Under the pieces are notes generated by a model that worked only from the letters and a program-made list of their open reading frames with translations, did no database searches and was not told the origin of the DNA. Below are positions 5,296 to 6,020 of a DNA stretch of 6,020 nt, in pieces. The DNA is from an uncultured Pseudomonadales bacterium. Its GTDB lineage: Bacteria; Pseudomonadota; Gammaproteobacteria; Pseudomonadales; Porticoccaceae. Every line of letters starts with the position of its first letter. Positions within the stretch are counted from its first letter, which is position 1. The DNA is taken from NCBI GenBank assembly GCA_937998635.1, contig CALLDA010000108.1, positions 1-6,020 of the forward strand. Reading direction: 5' to 3'. A program made the translations under genes and the position numbers.

Positions 5296-5802
5296 ATGAG
5301 TGGTATTAATAAAATGAATTCTATTAAGTTAATACCCATTCTATTTTTGCTTGCCGCCTGTAGCCCTTCCGAACAAGAACAGCCGGAAACACAAGAGATA
5401 GAACCTATACCCTTCACGCCCGCAGGTGATGTTATGTACACCATGCAATGGGTGCTAGATCCTGCTGCGGATCACATATGGGATTCAGCTGGTACTATCA
5501 TCACCGCAGCAGGTAGCAGAGAATTGGCACCGACAACAGACGAGGGATGGCTGGCAGTGCAGCACAGTGCGGCCGTTGTCGCAGAAACCGGTAATTTACT
5601 AATGATGCCCGGCCGGGCTAGAGATGATGGTGACTGGAGAGATATATCGCTGGGGCTTGTCGCGGCTGGTTTAAGTGCTCAGGCGGCTGCCGAAGCTCAT
5701 GACTCGGATGCATTATTTGATGCAGGTGGTCAAATTTACCGCGTTTGTACTTCCTGTCACTCTGCCTATATTCATGACGTCGAGAGTGCTGAAACTCCCT
5801 AG
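5296..5802 (+). CDS. Cytochrome c lipoprotein, class II (c'-like)
   Basis: 168 residues from ATG 5296, with purine-rich GGGAG and GGAAG tracts upstream (5281-5291). A second ATG at 5314 has no RBS. The N-terminus is a lipoprotein signal: Lys6 and Lys11, hydrophobic core at 12-20, and lipobox Leu-Ala-Ala-Cys with Cys22 as the lipidated residue. A Glu/Gln/Pro-rich linker (23-42) follows. The rest looks helical, with conserved-looking stretches around MYTMQWVLDPAADHIWDSAG (47-66) and GNLLMMPGRA. A single haem c motif, CTSCH (151-155), followed by Tyr158, lies close to the C-terminus, as in class II cytochromes c (c' and c-556 types). Met47 or Met50 is a possible sixth ligand (inference). It is probably a membrane-tethered periplasmic electron carrier. 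It starts 50 bases after the DUF6152 stop with no terminator between, so co-transcription is likely. Confidence 0.87.
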   Translation: MSGINKMNSIKLIPILFLLAACSPSEQEQPETQEIEPIPFTPAGDVMYTMQWVLDPAADHIWDSAGTIITAAGSRELAPTTDEGWLAVQHSAAVVAETGNLLMMPGRARDDGDWRDISLGLVAAGLSAQAAAEAHDSDALFDAGGQIYRVCTSCHSAYIHDVESAETP

Positions 5803-5929
5803 CTTGTTTTCAGCAGGGTTTAGCTTCTGGGTGTATGATTGTTTAGATTCAGGGTTCTCACAGATCCTGGTTTTAAAACCCCCTGGTCTTCAAGTCTCGT
5901 AATATCTAAATTTTCAAAAACCTGAGATC

Positions 5930-6020
5930 TCAAAGTCCATCACTTAGAACTTCTTTTTTAATGTGCCCATCGCGAAACTCCAGGCTCTCAGTGTAGAAGC
6001 CTGCCGTCCTTAGGGTTACT
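5930..6020 (-). CDS. C-terminal end of an unidentified gene entering from the right
   Basis: On the minus strand one frame is open from the right edge (first full codon 6019-6017) to TGA at 5932-5930, giving 29 residues: VTLRTAGFYTESLEF, then RDGHIKKEVLSDGL. The alternation of aromatic and hydrophobic residues followed by 'DG-x-I-K' resembles the last two strands of small alpha/beta-barrel (SnoaL/NTF2-like) proteins, but 29 residues are too few to assign a family. The gene would converge with the cytochrome gene, leaving 127 bases between the two stops. That gap contains the palindrome GGTTTTAAAACC (5869-5880) and no clear terminator. Confidence 0.45.
   Translation of the reverse strand, partial: VTLRTAGFYTESLEFRDGHIKKEVLSDGL

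Noticed and set aside
5869..5880. Palindrome GGTTTTAAAACC as a terminator between the convergent 3' ends
   Set aside because: The stem is mostly A-T, has no loop, and no U-tract follows on either strand.

Overview
The window is protein-coding bacterial DNA of moderate GC with no rRNA, tRNA, CRISPR array or transposase. The gene families (secreted 'W-x-GDTLV' proteins, DUF6152, DUF6644, a class II-type cytochrome c lipoprotein) and codon use suggest a gammaproteobacterium, probably a marine or other free-living aerobe. That placement is inference from family content, not from a marker gene.

Layout, left to right. (1) Positions 1-1542, plus strand: the 3' end of one secreted-protein gene is followed by a complete tandem paralog (463-1542). 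The two C-termini match at about 70 of 98 residues by hand count. Between them lies a long RNA hairpin (373-417). (2) A near-perfect bidirectional terminator (1593-1635) closes this block. (3) Positions 1636-2171 hold no gene I can assign, but several inverted repeats. (4) Positions 3511-2172, minus strand: a three-gene unit encoding two DUF6644-type four-helix membrane proteins and an unlisted 42-residue single-span membrane protein (2300-2172). (5) Positions 3512-3858: a divergent control region with an operator-like repeat and a candidate promoter. (6) Positions 3859-5802, plus strand: a third, more distant member of the secreted family, then a DUF6152 protein, then a lipoprotein with one C-terminal haem c site. 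(7) Positions 5930-6020, minus strand: the C-terminal end of a gene entering from the right.

Nearly every product has a signal peptide, a lipobox or membrane helices, so the window looks like an envelope module: three secreted paralogs and DUF6152 in the periplasm, a tethered cytochrome c, and small membrane proteins with a conserved histidine in the first helix. No biochemical function is established for the secreted family, DUF6152 or DUF6644. A shared redox or metal-linked envelope role is a hypothesis from co-location and residues. The most interesting items are the three-paralog family, the 42-aa membrane peptide, the histidine-first mature DUF6152 protein, and hairpins just upstream of two start codons.
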